Shown in pieces: positions 8,252-17,437 of a stretch of 64,000 nt of DNA. A program made the position numbers and the translations under genes. This DNA comes from Burkholderia sp. H160. GTDB lineage: Bacteria; Pseudomonadota; Gammaproteobacteria; Burkholderiales; Burkholderiaceae. The notes below the pieces were generated by a model that was given only the letters and a program-made list of their open reading frames with translations, searched no databases and was not told where the DNA came from. Location: assembly GCA_000173575.1 (NCBI GenBank), contig ABYL01000019.1:1-64000 (forward strand). Direction: 5' to 3'. Numbering within the stretch: position 1 is the first letter of the stretch; the number at the start of each line of letters is the position of its first letter.

Positions 8252-10243
8252 TCACACGCCGAACGGAAAAGCCTCCGCCGCGTTGTCCTTTTCCTCGGCG
8301 GCAACCGGCAGCGCGGTGACCGCGCTCGTGCAATCGAACCACACGAACGCATCGAACTGTCCAGCCAGCGACGCTTGCACATAGTGGCCATCGCGCTCGG
8401 TCTCCGGACGATAGATGACGCCGATGAAGCGCTCCAGCAGCGGCACGCTCAGCCGTTCGCGCACCGCGTCGTGCACGCCGGGCCGCAGGTCGAGCAGGAA
8501 GCGCGCGAGGCCCGTGCCGTGCATGCTGAATTCGACGCTGCCCTCGAGCGACGGCAGCATGCTCTTCACCTCCATCGGTCCACCCCACTCGCTCGCCGCG
8601 GCGACCGTGCCGCTGTGCGTGCCAAACCCGATCAGCGCCGCCGCGTCGCCGAACTGTGCGCGGCACAGCTCGCCGAGATTGATCTCGTCCTGCTCGCGGC
8701 CCATCTGCGTGGCACTCGCGTCGCCGATATGCGAGTTGTGCGCCCACACGACCAGACGCGCGTGCGGCCCGTGCCTGTCGAGCGCGAGACGCAGCGTGTC
8801 GAACATGTGCGTCTCGCGCAGATTCCAGCTTTTCGGGTCGCAGTAATACATCGCGCGATAGTAGTGCTCGGCGATCGCGACGAGCCGCGCGTTCTGCGCC
8901 GCGTCGAGGAAGCGTTCGCCGTCGTCCCGCGCATAGTCGAGCCGGCTTTTCAGCAGATCGCCGAGCTGCTCGACCACGTACTGCTCGCACTCTGCATGGC
9001 CGCCGCTAATCGCGTCGCGTCCATAAATTGCCAGATCCTTCCGCCACGGACTGACGCACCCATAGCGCTCGCGAGCGATGCGCGCCGAGGCCGGATCGAC
9101 GCTGTCGAGGTAGCGCAGAACCGCGTCGATCGATGCGGACAGGCCGTAGATGTCGAGCCCGTAAAAGCGGGTCTCGCGCTCGCGGTGCGCGGCGTTGTGC
9201 GAGCGCAGCCACGCGACGAAGGCCATGAAGTCGGTATTGCGCCACATCCAGGTCGGAAAGCGGCGAAACGGTGTGGCCCGCACGACGGGCATCGGTCGAT
9301 CGCGCACATGCCGGTCGATGATCGCGGCGTCGGCCCAGTCGGCCTCGACCGCGATCACCGAAAAGCCGTGTTGCTCGACGAGGCGTCGCGTGATCGCCGC
9401 CCGCGCGCGATAAAACTCCGACGTGCCGTGCGTGGCCCCGCCGAGCAGCACCACGCGCCGCTCGGCGAAGCGGTCGAAAAAAGCCGCGAAATCCGGGGAA
9501 TCGATGTCGGGCAACGGCTCGGCCGCGTCGCGAATCGCAACTTCCAGTGTGGGCGTTGGCGCAGGCCGCGAATACGCGCGCGGCGCGCCCCCTGGCTCCG
9601 GCCAGCCATCGTCGCCGACGAGCGGCACGAAGCGCACATCGCCCAACGCATGTTCGTCGTAGTCGTGTTCGCCGCGCCGCACGATCTTCACGAGCCGCTG
9701 ATGGCTCAGGCTGCTGCCGACCGGCATCACGAGCCGCCCGCCGGGCGCCAGCTGCGCGCGCAACGCCTGCGGCACATGCGGGCCACCCGCCGCCGCGATG
9801 ATCGCGTTATACGGTGCATGCGCGGCAAGACCTACCGTGCCGTCGCCGACATGCACTTCGACGTTCTCGTAACCGAGCCGCTGCAAGCGCTCGCGCGCGC
9901 CCTCGGCGAGGCTCGCGTCGCGTTCGATCGAATCCACCCGGCCCGCGATCTCCGCTGCGATCGCGGCCGCGTAGCCGGAGCCCGTGCCGATGTCGAGCAC
10001 GCGATCGCCAGGCTGCAATTCGGCGGCTGCAAGCATCTTCGCGACGATGAACGGCTGCGAGATCGACTGCTCGCCGCCGATCGGCAGCGGCGTATCGTCA
10101 TACGCGAAATCACGCAGTTCGGAGGGCACGAAGGCTTCGCGCGGCACGCGCCGCATCGCCGCGATCACGTAGTCGTCGCGCACGCCGCGGCGCACGATCT
10201 GCCGCTCGACCATCCATGCGCGCGCTTCGTCGAAATCGCTCAT
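8252..10243 (-). CDS. Protein-L-isoaspartate O-methyltransferase fused to erythromycin esterase domain
   Basis: A 663-residue two-domain protein. Residues about 1-205 are a PCMT: IGGEQSISQPFIVAKMLAAA and VLDIGTGSGYAAAIAAEIA are the substrate loop and the SAM-binding glycine-rich motif. After a proline-rich linker, residues about 235-650 are an erythromycin-esterase-family domain with VVLLGGATHGTSEFYRAR, the YGLDIYGL segment and VVWAHNSHIGDA, which contain the histidine and glutamate positions of EreA/B-type enzymes. The first domain repairs isoaspartyl residues; in EreA/B the second hydrolyses macrolide lactones, but most chromosomal relatives have unknown substrates. The ATG at 10243 has a GAGGAGGCGGCG ribosome-binding site. 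It appears to be a single transcription unit. Confidence 0.88.
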   Translation of the reverse strand: MSDFDEARAWMVERQIVRRGVRDDYVIAAMRRVPREAFVPSELRDFAYDDTPLPIGGEQSISQPFIVAKMLAAAELQPGDRVLDIGTGSGYAAAIAAEIAGRVDSIERDASLAEGARERLQRLGYENVEVHVGDGTVGLAAHAPYNAIIAAAGGPHVPQALRAQLAPGGRLVMPVGSSLSHQRLVKIVRRGEHDYDEHALGDVRFVPLVGDDGWPEPGGAPRAYSRPAPTPTLEVAIRDAAEPLPDIDSPDFAAFFDRFAERRVVLLGGATHGTSEFYRARAAITRRLVEQHGFSVIAVEADWADAAIIDRHVRDRPMPVVRATPFRRFPTWMWRNTDFMAFVAWLRSHNAAHRERETRFYGLDIYGLSASIDAVLRYLDSVDPASARIARERYGCVSPWRKDLAIYGRDAISGGHAECEQYVVEQLGDLLKSRLDYARDDGERFLDAAQNARLVAIAEHYYRAMYYCDPKSWNLRETHMFDTLRLALDRHGPHARLVVWAHNSHIGDASATQMGREQDEINLGELCRAQFGDAAALIGFGTHSGTVAAASEWGGPMEVKSMLPSLEGSVEFSMHGTGLARFLLDLRPGVHDAVRERLSVPLLERFIGVIYRPETERDGHYVQASLAGQFDAFVWFDCTSAVTALPVAAEEKDNAAEAFPFGV

Positions 10244-10384
10244 CGCCGCCTCCTCGCGAACGCGCAGCGTCCGCGCGACACCGGGTGCGACGACGCCGCG
10301 CACGGGTCCGCTGGTCTTCCACGCTTCAGCAATGAGCATACCGCCGGCGCAGCCTGATCGCTGAGCGCAGCGAGACCTGAGCGC

Positions 10385-10657
10385 TCACGCCTCCGGACAG
10401 GCGAGGTCGGCTGCGACGATCCGCGCGCCGTATTCCTCGGCGGCGAGCCGCGCTTCCTCGATGGAGTTGAACGGACCGACTTCGGGCGCACCGTCGAATG
10501 GGAACAGACGGCGGCCATCCACTTTACGGCACACCAGCAGGTCGGCATAGAAGCGTCCATCGGCGCTGCGTCGCGCGGTGACGAAAATCGAAAAGTCATC
10601 GCGCGAGGCGATCACTGCCGCCGGATACTGCGTCAGTGTCAGCTTTCTCCTTGACAT
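10385..10657 (-). CDS. Small conserved Burkholderiaceae protein (DUF6723-like)
   Basis: A 90-residue protein, MSRRKLTLTQYPAAVIAS..., with a pattern of alternating beta strands (FSIFVTARRSADGRFYADLL, RRLFPFDGAPEVGPFNSIEE) and a C-terminal helix. I recognise it as the small DUF6723-type family common in Paraburkholderia; function unknown. The ATG at 10657 is preceded by GGGGGAGA, which decides the start over a longer open frame. It stands alone. Confidence 0.7.
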   Translation of the reverse strand: MSRRKLTLTQYPAAVIASRDDFSIFVTARRSADGRFYADLLVCRKVDGRRLFPFDGAPEVGPFNSIEEARLAAEEYGARIVAADLACPEA

Positions 10658-11027
10658 GTCTCCCCCTGCCCACATCAGGCCATTCTGTCGTGCGCTCCTC
10701 AAATTGATGGTAATGGACGCATCAAAGGGCGATCTGGTCCGTAAGCGTCGACTTATGGACATGGCTACCGCTTGATTTCGACCGCGAGACGGATCGCTTC
10801 GAGCACCTTCGCCTGAGCGTCAGGATGAAGGTATTTGTCGAGGTTCGCGCAGTGCTTTCGGGACGCGTGGTTGGATTGCGGCAAGTACAGAAAACCTGCG
10901 TGAGCCAAAGGGCGTTTTTACGGGCGACAGCACAGAAAAGCGCCGGTGTGGCATGCCGCTTGCTGCTTTATTCAGTGGACATGGAAGCTCCTGCTTTCAC
11001 GCCCTGCTTCAACATCCCGGAGCCCAC
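10658..11027. other. Intergenic with a possible orphan coding tail
   Basis: No intact gene seen. On the minus strand a frame is open from about 10914 to a stop at 10771 and reads GFLYLPQSNHASRKHCANLD, then KYLHPDAQAKVLEAIRLAVE before I-K-R-stop. Its composition is protein-like but it has no start codon, so it may be the 3' relic of a lost gene. I do not recognise it. The rest is upstream DNA of the CheB gene. Confidence 0.4.
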
Positions 11028-12017
11028 TTGACCCACCCCGACTTCATCGTAATCGGTACGTCCGCAGGAGGGGTCGATGCGCTGCGTTCGCTTGCCTCCC
11101 AGCTTCCCGTTGATCTGCCCGCCAGCATCGCCGTCGTGCTGCACATCGGCGCGCACGGCAGCATGCTGCCTACGCTTCTGAACCAGGCCGGCCCGTTACC
11201 CGCTACGCACGCCCGGGATGGCGAACGTTACGCGCCCGGCAGAATTTACGTGGCGCCGCCCGATCGGCACCTCGTGGTCGACGGCGCGCATCTGCGGCTC
11301 CTGCACGGCGCCAAGGAAAACTTCGCGCGTCCGGCGATCGACCCCCTCTTTCGCAGCGCGGCCGCGCAAATGGGGGCACGCGCGATCGGCGTGATCCTGA
11401 CGGGCCTGCTCGACGACGGCGCCGCGGGCCTCGAGGCGATCCAGGCGTGTGGCGGCACGACGCTCGTGCAGGATCCCGACGACGCGTTCGCGAGCGATAT
11501 GCCGCGGCATGCTTCGCCGTTCGCCGACCACGTGCTGCCGCTAGAGCAATTGGGGCCGTGCCTGGTAAAACTGACCGGCGGCAACCCCAGCGTGCCGGTA
11601 AAGAACGGCACCGCACAGCGTGAGGCGGCCGATCGCGTCATGCTCGAACAACGCGCGTGGCTGGCCGACACGGCGCCGTTCGAGGCAATCAAGGGATTGG
11701 CCACGCCGTCGACCTTCACGTGCCCCGAATGCAACGGCACGCTATGGCGCGTCATCGGTTCGCGCGTGATGCGTTTCCGCTGTCATACCGGCCATGCCTA
11801 CTCGGCCGCATCGCTCGACGACAGCCGCATGGCCGATGCCGAGGACTCATTGCGCCGAGCGCTGCGTGCGCTTCGCGAGCACGAATTGTTCAGCCGCGAA
11901 CTCGGCGAACATTTCGGCAAGATGGGAGACACCGCCGCGCAACAGCGCGAGGAGGACAACGCGCGGCACGCGGGCCGCGCGGCAGAATTCTTGCGAGCAT
12001 TGCTGCTGGAAAAATGA
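11028..12017 (+). CDS. Stand-alone CheB-type methylesterase with C-terminal Cys motif domain
   Basis: A 329-residue protein. Residues about 4-185 form a CheB catalytic domain: FIVIGTSAGGVDALRSLASQ (catalytic Ser), VVLHIGAHG (His) and VILTGLLDDGAAGLEAI (Asp). The receiver domain of classical CheB is absent. The C-terminal third has FTCPECNGTLWRV and RFRCHTGHAYSAASL, a C-x2-C...C-x2-GH metal-site pattern seen in CheB paralogues outside chemotaxis operons. The start is a TTG at 11028 with GGAG six bases upstream; the longer frame adds a non-homologous leader. The next gene, 105 bases downstream, carries CheB and CheR domains, so the pair probably forms one signalling unit. Confidence 0.85.
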   Translation: MTHPDFIVIGTSAGGVDALRSLASQLPVDLPASIAVVLHIGAHGSMLPTLLNQAGPLPATHARDGERYAPGRIYVAPPDRHLVVDGAHLRLLHGAKENFARPAIDPLFRSAAAQMGARAIGVILTGLLDDGAAGLEAIQACGGTTLVQDPDDAFASDMPRHASPFADHVLPLEQLGPCLVKLTGGNPSVPVKNGTAQREAADRVMLEQRAWLADTAPFEAIKGLATPSTFTCPECNGTLWRVIGSRVMRFRCHTGHAYSAASLDDSRMADAEDSLRRALRALREHELFSRELGEHFGKMGDTAAQQREEDNARHAGRAAEFLRALLLEK

Positions 12018-12122
12018 GTCCAATGCGGGATAATAGCGACCCGAGCCAGCAAGAAATGGGCTCGCCGCCCTATAAAAATCCACCGCTGGACACTATCCTT
12101 TTCCAAGAAGGGACATGCAGCC

Positions 12123-15100
12123 ATGTCAAAAAAGCGAGGGCAAATTCTGCCTAGCCAGGCACTCTATCCGATCGTCGGTATCGGCGCGTCGGCGGGGGGG
12201 CTTAACGCGCTGACGGAATTCTTCGAAGCGCTGCCCGCGCATACGTCGATGGCCTTCGTCGTCGTCGTTCACCTCTCGCCGGATCACGAAAGCAACCTGG
12301 CTTCCCTGCTGCAGAAAGTCACCAGCATGCCCGTGCTGCAGGTCACGGGCCCCACGCAGATCGAATCGGACCACGTCTATCTGGTCGCGCCCTCGTTCGA
12401 GATGATCATGGTCGACGGCTATCTGCGCGTCACGCAGAACCAGCCCGCGGAAGGACGCCGCGCGAGCATCGATCTGTTCTTCCGCACGCTTGCCGAGGCG
12501 CACCGCGAACGCGCGATCGGCATCGTGCTCTCGGGCGCGGGCTCCGACGGCTCGGTCGGGCTGTCGCGCATCAAGGAAATGGGCGGCATCACGCTCGTGC
12601 AGGACCCCGCCGAGGCCGAATACGACAGCATGCCGCGCAGCGCGATCGCGACCGGCATGGCCGACTTCGTGATGACCGCGGCCGAGATGCCGCAACGGCT
12701 GATGGATCTATGGTCCACCGCGCGAGAAATCCACCTGCCGGCGGTACAGCCGGACGAGCCCGAGGAAGACACGGTCAACGAGTCGGCCGAGCGCGCGCTG
12801 CGCGAGATCATGGTGATTTTGCGCACCCGTACCGCGCACGACTTCCGGCATTACAAGCGGGCCACGGTTCTGCGCCGCATCGAACGCCGGCTGCAGGTCA
12901 ATGGCATTACCGACCTGCAGGCGTATCGCGACTATCTGCATCTGCATCCCGAAGAAACCCAGGCGCTGCTGCAGGACATGCTGATCAGCGTCACCAATTT
13001 CTTCCGCGACAAGGAAGCGTTCGACGTGCTCGAGCGCGAGGTATTGCCGCCGCTGTTCGAACACCGCGGCGAACAGGACCGCATCCGCGTGTGGTCGGTT
13101 GGCTGCGCGACCGGCGAGGAAGCGTATTCGCTGGCGATGCTCCTGCAGGAGCGCTCGCTGAAGTCGCCCGAGGGCGTGTCGTTCCAGGTTTTCGCGACCG
13201 ACATCGACGAGCGCGCCATTTCGTTCGCGCGCGTGGGCCTGTACCCGGACTCGATCTCGGCCGACCTGACGCCGGCGCGCATCCGCCAGTTCTTCACGAA
13301 GGACGCCGCGCACTACCGGATCAAGAAGGAGCTGCGCGAACACATGCTGTTCGCGCACCATAACGTGCTCAGCGATCCGCCGTTCTCGCGGCTCGACATG
13401 ATCTGCTGCCGCAACCTGCTGATCTACCTGGACCGCGAAGCCCAGATCGAAATCCTCAGGATGTTCCACTTCGCGCTGCGGCCCGGCGGCATACTGTTCC
13501 TGGGCAGCTCGGAGTCGGCCGACAGCGTGAGTTCGATGTTCACAGTGGTCGACAAGCGCAGCCGCATCTATCGCGCGAACATGGCAGTGCGCGGCGACAC
13601 GCCGGTGCCGATTGCGATTTCGGGCACGATGAGCTCGCGGCCCGTCGTGACCACGCTGCAGCCACCGGGACGCCGGCGCTTTTCGTTTGGCGATCTGCAT
13701 CAGCGGCTCGTCGAACAATACGCGCCGCCTAGCGTGCTCGTGAGCCGCGACTCCGAAATCGTTCATCTGTCCGATCGCGCCGGGCGCTTTCTGCAGTATT
13801 CGGGCGGCGAGCCGTCACATAACATCGTGGCCGTCGTGCGTCCCGAATTGCGGCTCGAACTGCGCACCGCGATTTATCAGGCCCTGCACACGAACCGCAG
13901 CGTCGAAGCGCGCCGTGTGCGCATCGAGCGCGAGGGCCGTTCGTACTTCGTCAATATGACCGCGCGGCCGGTGCACGATCCGGAAGCGAACGCAGACTTC
14001 GTGCTGGTGCTGTTCGACGAGGTCGAGGACAGCATGGGCAACGCCGAGACGGCGTCGGTCGACGTGCAGAAGGACCCGATCATCAGCCAGCTCGAACGCG
14101 AACTGCAACGCACGAAGGAGCAGTTGCAGTCGACGATCGAGCAGTCGGAGACCTCGACCGAGGAACTGAAGGCGTCCAACGAGGAATTGCAGGCGATCAA
14201 CGAGGAACTGCGCTCGGCAACGGAAGAACTCGAAACCAGCAAGGAAGAGCTGCAATCGATCAACGAAGAGCTGACCACGGTCAACGCGGAGCTGAAATCG
14301 AAGGTCGAGGAAACCGGCAAGATCAACGACGACCTGCACAACCTGATCGCCGCGAACGACATCGGCACGATCTTCGTCGACCGCAATATCTGCATCAAGC
14401 GCTATACGCCGCGCGCGACGGACGTCTTCAGCATCATTCCGTCCGACATCGGCAGGTCGCTGCTCGACATCACGCACCGCCTCGAATACGACAAGCTCGC
14501 CGACGACGCGGCCGAAGCGTTCGACTCGCTGCGCCTGATCGAGCGCGAACTGAAGAGCAGCGACGGGCGCTGGTATCTCGCACGCTTCGTGCCCTACCGC
14601 ACGACGGAAGACCGCATCGACGGCGCGGTACTGTCGTTCATCGACATCACCGGGCGGCGTCAGGCGGAAGACCGCCTGCGCGAAGGCGAGCGGCGCATGC
14701 GCATCGTCGGGGAAAGCACGCGCGACTACGCGATCATCACCTTCGACGACAGCGGCGTGATCAACAGCTGGAATGCGGCCGCGGAACGGATTTTCGGCTA
14801 CTCGGAAGCCGAAATGATCGGCCAGTCCGCCGAGATCCTGTACACCAACGAGGACCGCGCCGCCAACGTCGCGCAGCGCGAGCTCGCCGAAGCGCGTCTG
14901 AACGGCCGCGCCGAAGAGGAGTGCTGGCATCTGCGCAAGGACGGCACGCGCTTTTTCGCGAGCGGCGTGCTGTCCCGTCTCGACGAACCGGGCATCAGCG
15001 GCTTTGCGAAAATCACGCGCGATCTCGGTGAGTTCGCCACCGACCCAGCCTCGGGACGCGGCACCCACGTCGAATCGCTGCGCGCGGCGAGCGAGCGCGA

Positions 15101-16205
15101 TGCGCAGCGGCGCCGCGACGAATTTCTCGCGATCGTCTCGCACGAGCTCAAGCATCCGCTGAACCTGATTTCGGCGAGCGCCGAGCTGATCGCGCGCGCA
15201 CCGGAAACGCGACATAACCTGAACGTGTCGCGCGCGACCGATACGATCCGCCGCACCGTGATCGGCCAGGCGCAAATCATCGACGATCTGCTCGACATTT
15301 CGCGCGTGCGCACCGGCAAGCTGTCGGTCGTGCGCACCGTGGTCGACGTGCGCGAGATCGTGCAGCGCGTGTGCAGCGCGGTGCAGGACGATGCCGCGCA
15401 GCGCGGCGTTGCGCTGCGCGTCGAGTTGGCCGATACCCCCGTGATCGTTCACGCGGACCTCACACGTATCGAGCAGATCGTGTGGAATCTGATCAGCAAC
15501 GCGCTGAAGTTCACCCAGCGCGGCACGATCGACGTGTCATTGCAGGTCAACGATCACGCCGAGGCGGTGCTGCGCGTCTCCGATACCGGAAGCGGCATCG
15601 AGCCGTCGCTGCTGCCGCATATCTTCGACATGTTCCAGCAAAGCCGCGATCCCGGCACGCGCCGCGGGGGGCTCGGCATCGGCCTCGCGCTCGTGCGCGA
15701 TCTGGTCAATCTGCACGGCGGTGCGGTGCGCGCGGAGTCGGACGGCGTCGGCCGCGGCGCGACGTTCACCGTGACGCTGCCCACCCACCGGCTCGCCAGG
15801 CGTACGAGCGCGGGTATCGAACTGACCGCCGAATCGTTGAAAGGCATGCATATCCTGATGGTCGACGACGACTCGGCGACCGTGGAAACCTTCAAGCTGC
15901 TGCTGGAGAGCGAGGGCGCCGAGGTGCACACGGCGACGAGCGGCGAGGAGGCGCTGACGATCATCGACGGTAACGCGCCCGATGTCATCCTGTCCGACAT
16001 CGGCATGCCGGGCATGGACGGTTTCGAGTTCATCGGCAAACTGCGCGGCATGCCGGCCATGAAGTCCGTGCTCTGTATCGCGGTCAGCGGCTTCGGCCAG
16101 CAGGCGGACGTCAGCGCGGCCGAGGAGGCGGGCTTCGACGCGCACCTGAGAAAGCCGGTCGTTCTGGAAGAACTGCTGGCTGTTTTCGCGCGGCTGCGCG
16201 GTTGA
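12123..16205 (+). CDS. CheB-CheR-PAS-histidine kinase-receiver hybrid sensor
   Basis: A 1360-residue multi-domain protein. In order: CheB methylesterase about 16-190 (IVGIGASAGGLNALTEFF; IVLSGAGSDGSVGL), CheR methyltransferase about 226-480 (RVWSVGCATGEEAYSLAMLL; CCRNLLIYLD), a PAS-like region about 520-630, a coiled coil about 652-733 built of E-E-L repeats, two further PAS domains about 736-963, a HisKA domain with phosphorylatable His about 1007 in IVSHELKHPLNL, a HATPase domain ending GLGIGLALVRDLVNLHGG, and a receiver domain about 1240-1358 with Asp about 1292 (VILSDIGMPGMDG). No transmembrane segment is apparent, so it is a soluble sensor. It resembles known CheB/CheR hybrid kinases that are not part of flagellar operons. 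Confidence 0.92.
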   Translation: MSKKRGQILPSQALYPIVGIGASAGGLNALTEFFEALPAHTSMAFVVVVHLSPDHESNLASLLQKVTSMPVLQVTGPTQIESDHVYLVAPSFEMIMVDGYLRVTQNQPAEGRRASIDLFFRTLAEAHRERAIGIVLSGAGSDGSVGLSRIKEMGGITLVQDPAEAEYDSMPRSAIATGMADFVMTAAEMPQRLMDLWSTAREIHLPAVQPDEPEEDTVNESAERALREIMVILRTRTAHDFRHYKRATVLRRIERRLQVNGITDLQAYRDYLHLHPEETQALLQDMLISVTNFFRDKEAFDVLEREVLPPLFEHRGEQDRIRVWSVGCATGEEAYSLAMLLQERSLKSPEGVSFQVFATDIDERAISFARVGLYPDSISADLTPARIRQFFTKDAAHYRIKKELREHMLFAHHNVLSDPPFSRLDMICCRNLLIYLDREAQIEILRMFHFALRPGGILFLGSSESADSVSSMFTVVDKRSRIYRANMAVRGDTPVPIAISGTMSSRPVVTTLQPPGRRRFSFGDLHQRLVEQYAPPSVLVSRDSEIVHLSDRAGRFLQYSGGEPSHNIVAVVRPELRLELRTAIYQALHTNRSVEARRVRIEREGRSYFVNMTARPVHDPEANADFVLVLFDEVEDSMGNAETASVDVQKDPIISQLERELQRTKEQLQSTIEQSETSTEELKASNEELQAINEELRSATEELETSKEELQSINEELTTVNAELKSKVEETGKINDDLHNLIAANDIGTIFVDRNICIKRYTPRATDVFSIIPSDIGRSLLDITHRLEYDKLADDAAEAFDSLRLIERELKSSDGRWYLARFVPYRTTEDRIDGAVLSFIDITGRRQAEDRLREGERRMRIVGESTRDYAIITFDDSGVINSWNAAAERIFGYSEAEMIGQSAEILYTNEDRAANVAQRELAEARLNGRAEEECWHLRKDGTRFFASGVLSRLDEPGISGFAKITRDLGEFATDPASGRGTHVESLRAASERDAQRRRDEFLAIVSHELKHPLNLISASAELIARAPETRHNLNVSRATDTIRRTVIGQAQIIDDLLDISRVRTGKLSVVRTVVDVREIVQRVCSAVQDDAAQRGVALRVELADTPVIVHADLTRIEQIVWNLISNALKFTQRGTIDVSLQVNDHAEAVLRVSDTGSGIEPSLLPHIFDMFQQSRDPGTRRGGLGIGLALVRDLVNLHGGAVRAESDGVGRGATFTVTLPTHRLARRTSAGIELTAESLKGMHILMVDDDSATVETFKLLLESEGAEVHTATSGEEALTIIDGNAPDVILSDIGMPGMDGFEFIGKLRGMPAMKSVLCIAVSGFGQQADVSAAEEAGFDAHLRKPVVLEELLAVFARLRG

Positions 16206-16327
16206 ATATTCGGCTGGGCGGCGCGCAAAAAAGAAGCGGCCACAAGGACCGCTTGGGGAGCAGTGCCACGAAGGCCGCTCAAAAGCCATGCCGCGAAGGG
16301 CGTGCGGGCAATGGCATACGGTACGGC

Positions 16328-16597
16328 TCAGGCGTCGGAACGGATGCTCGACTCGGTGTCGGTCATCAGCACCGTCATCGGTCCCGTGCTCACCGCGGCC
16401 GAGATGGTCGCAAGGCGATCCGCCGGGCAATCGAGCAGATCGACGCTCAGCGATTCGCGCCCTCCCGCGCAGTTCACGTGCGCGGACCAGCCGCACACCT
16501 GCGCACGATGTTCGATCAGACTTTTCCAGACTGCCACGACTTGCAGTGATCCCGGGCTCGCATAAACAGTCAGACGTTTCACGTTCATGGCTTTCAT
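16328..16597 (-). CDS. Small hypothetical protein
   Basis: An 89-residue open frame (or 86 from the second ATG at 16588), reading MNVKRLTVYASPGSLQVVAV..., then SLSVDLLDCPADRLATISAA and MTVLMTDTESS. The alternating strand-helix-strand pattern and balanced composition look like a real small alpha/beta protein. The ribosome-binding site is weak and I do not recognise a family. It is convergent with the large hybrid kinase gene. Confidence 0.45.
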   Translation of the reverse strand: MKAMNVKRLTVYASPGSLQVVAVWKSLIEHRAQVCGWSAHVNCAGGRESLSVDLLDCPADRLATISAAVSTGPMTVLMTDTESSIRSDA

Positions 16598-16686
16598 ACG
16601 GCGCGGGGCCGCATCTCGGGTTCGAATCGCAGATATTGGGATAGTTGTTATGAGTTCAGGTTAGACGTGCGAACTTTCAAGGCAAA

Positions 16687-16734
16687 GCCCATGCCGCTGT
16701 CCATAACATTACAGTTTCGGACAGCGGCATGGGC
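16687..16734. repeat. Perfect inverted repeat, 16-bp arms, 16-nt loop
   Basis: GCCCATGCCGCTGTCC and its exact reverse complement flank 16 bases that contain ataacattacag. It sits between the small gene above and the serine-recombinase-like gene, 119 bases from the 3' end of the latter. No U-tract follows on the plus strand; on the minus strand ttgaaagttcgc follows, so it may end transcription of the recombinase-like gene. A protein target is equally possible. Confidence 0.7.
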
Positions 16735-16852
16735 ATGCCGTGTCAAGCCAGAGTGGCGCTTTTCACGTAGCCGCCCACACGATATGCGCCAGGCGAGTTT
16801 CGCATGCGGCGATGCGGTAAGAACGGTGTGGGAATAATTCAGCAGGCAAGTT

Positions 16853-17437
16853 CTATGCGGCTGGGGTGTCTGCGCGAATGCGCATCACGGTCTGACGCGA
16901 GGTGCCGAAGCGCCGCGCGACCTCGCTGACCGACTGTCCTCTGCCGAGCGATTGCAGCACGCGTTGACGCTGCTGCTCGGATAGCGACGGCGGCCTGCCC
17001 GTGTGCTTGCCGGTCGCGCGAACGGCCGCGAGGCTTGCGCGACTGCGCAGGCTGCGGCACGTGGCGTCGAGCCGCACCAGCGCGCGCAGCGCCTTCACCA
17101 CCGAAGGCTCGGGACGCCCGGCCAGATCGGCATGACCGATTTCGAGGCAACGAAGCACCACGCCGGCCTTTCGGCACTGCATCACGGTGGCGAGAATGTC
17201 GCGCGCGTTGCAGCCGAGCGCGGCCAGATCGAGCACCACGAGCGTGTCGCGCGGCGCGAGTCGTCGAATCAGACTCTGCAATTCAGGGCGTTCGCGCCCC
17301 AGCACGTAGGTCGGCAGATCCTCCACGATGACTCGCGCGAGCGTGACCATGAAGCCGGCCTTGTCGAGCTGGATCAGCGCCTGCTCGTGCCGGGCCGCAT
17401 CGTGCTCGCCGAACAGATAGATGTGTAGTTTTTCCAC
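16853..17437 (-). CDS. Serine-recombinase-fold protein lacking catalytic residues, with C-terminal HTH
   Basis: A 194-residue protein that aligns over its length with resolvase/invertase proteins of the Hin/Pin size: RPELQSLIRRLAPRDTLVVL (residues 50-69) and the C-terminal GRPPSLSEQQRQRVLQSLGR with SVSEVARRFGTSRQTVMRI, a Hin-like helix-turn-helix. The active site is gone. The N-terminal Y-x-R-V-S-T motif with the nucleophile serine is replaced by YLFGEHDAARHEQ (7-19), and the L-D-R-L-G-R-S motif is LAALGCN (71-77), so both catalytic arginines are lost. It is likely a DNA-binding protein without recombinase activity. The start is a GTG with AAAGGCGAC upstream. Confidence 0.8.
   Translation of the reverse strand: MEKLHIYLFGEHDAARHEQALIQLDKAGFMVTLARVIVEDLPTYVLGRERPELQSLIRRLAPRDTLVVLDLAALGCNARDILATVMQCRKAGVVLRCLEIGHADLAGRPEPSVVKALRALVRLDATCRSLRSRASLAAVRATGKHTGRPPSLSEQQRQRVLQSLGRGQSVSEVARRFGTSRQTVMRIRADTPAA

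Noticed and set aside
8138..10357. 739-residue plus-strand frame antisense to the PCMT-esterase fusion
   Set aside because: The opposite strand encodes two complete known domains; the plus-strand product shows the typical Arg/His/Ala-rich composition of antisense frames in GC-rich DNA.
13815..15452. 545-residue minus-strand frame inside the hybrid kinase gene
   Set aside because: Antisense shadow of PAS, coiled-coil and kinase coding sequence; no motif.
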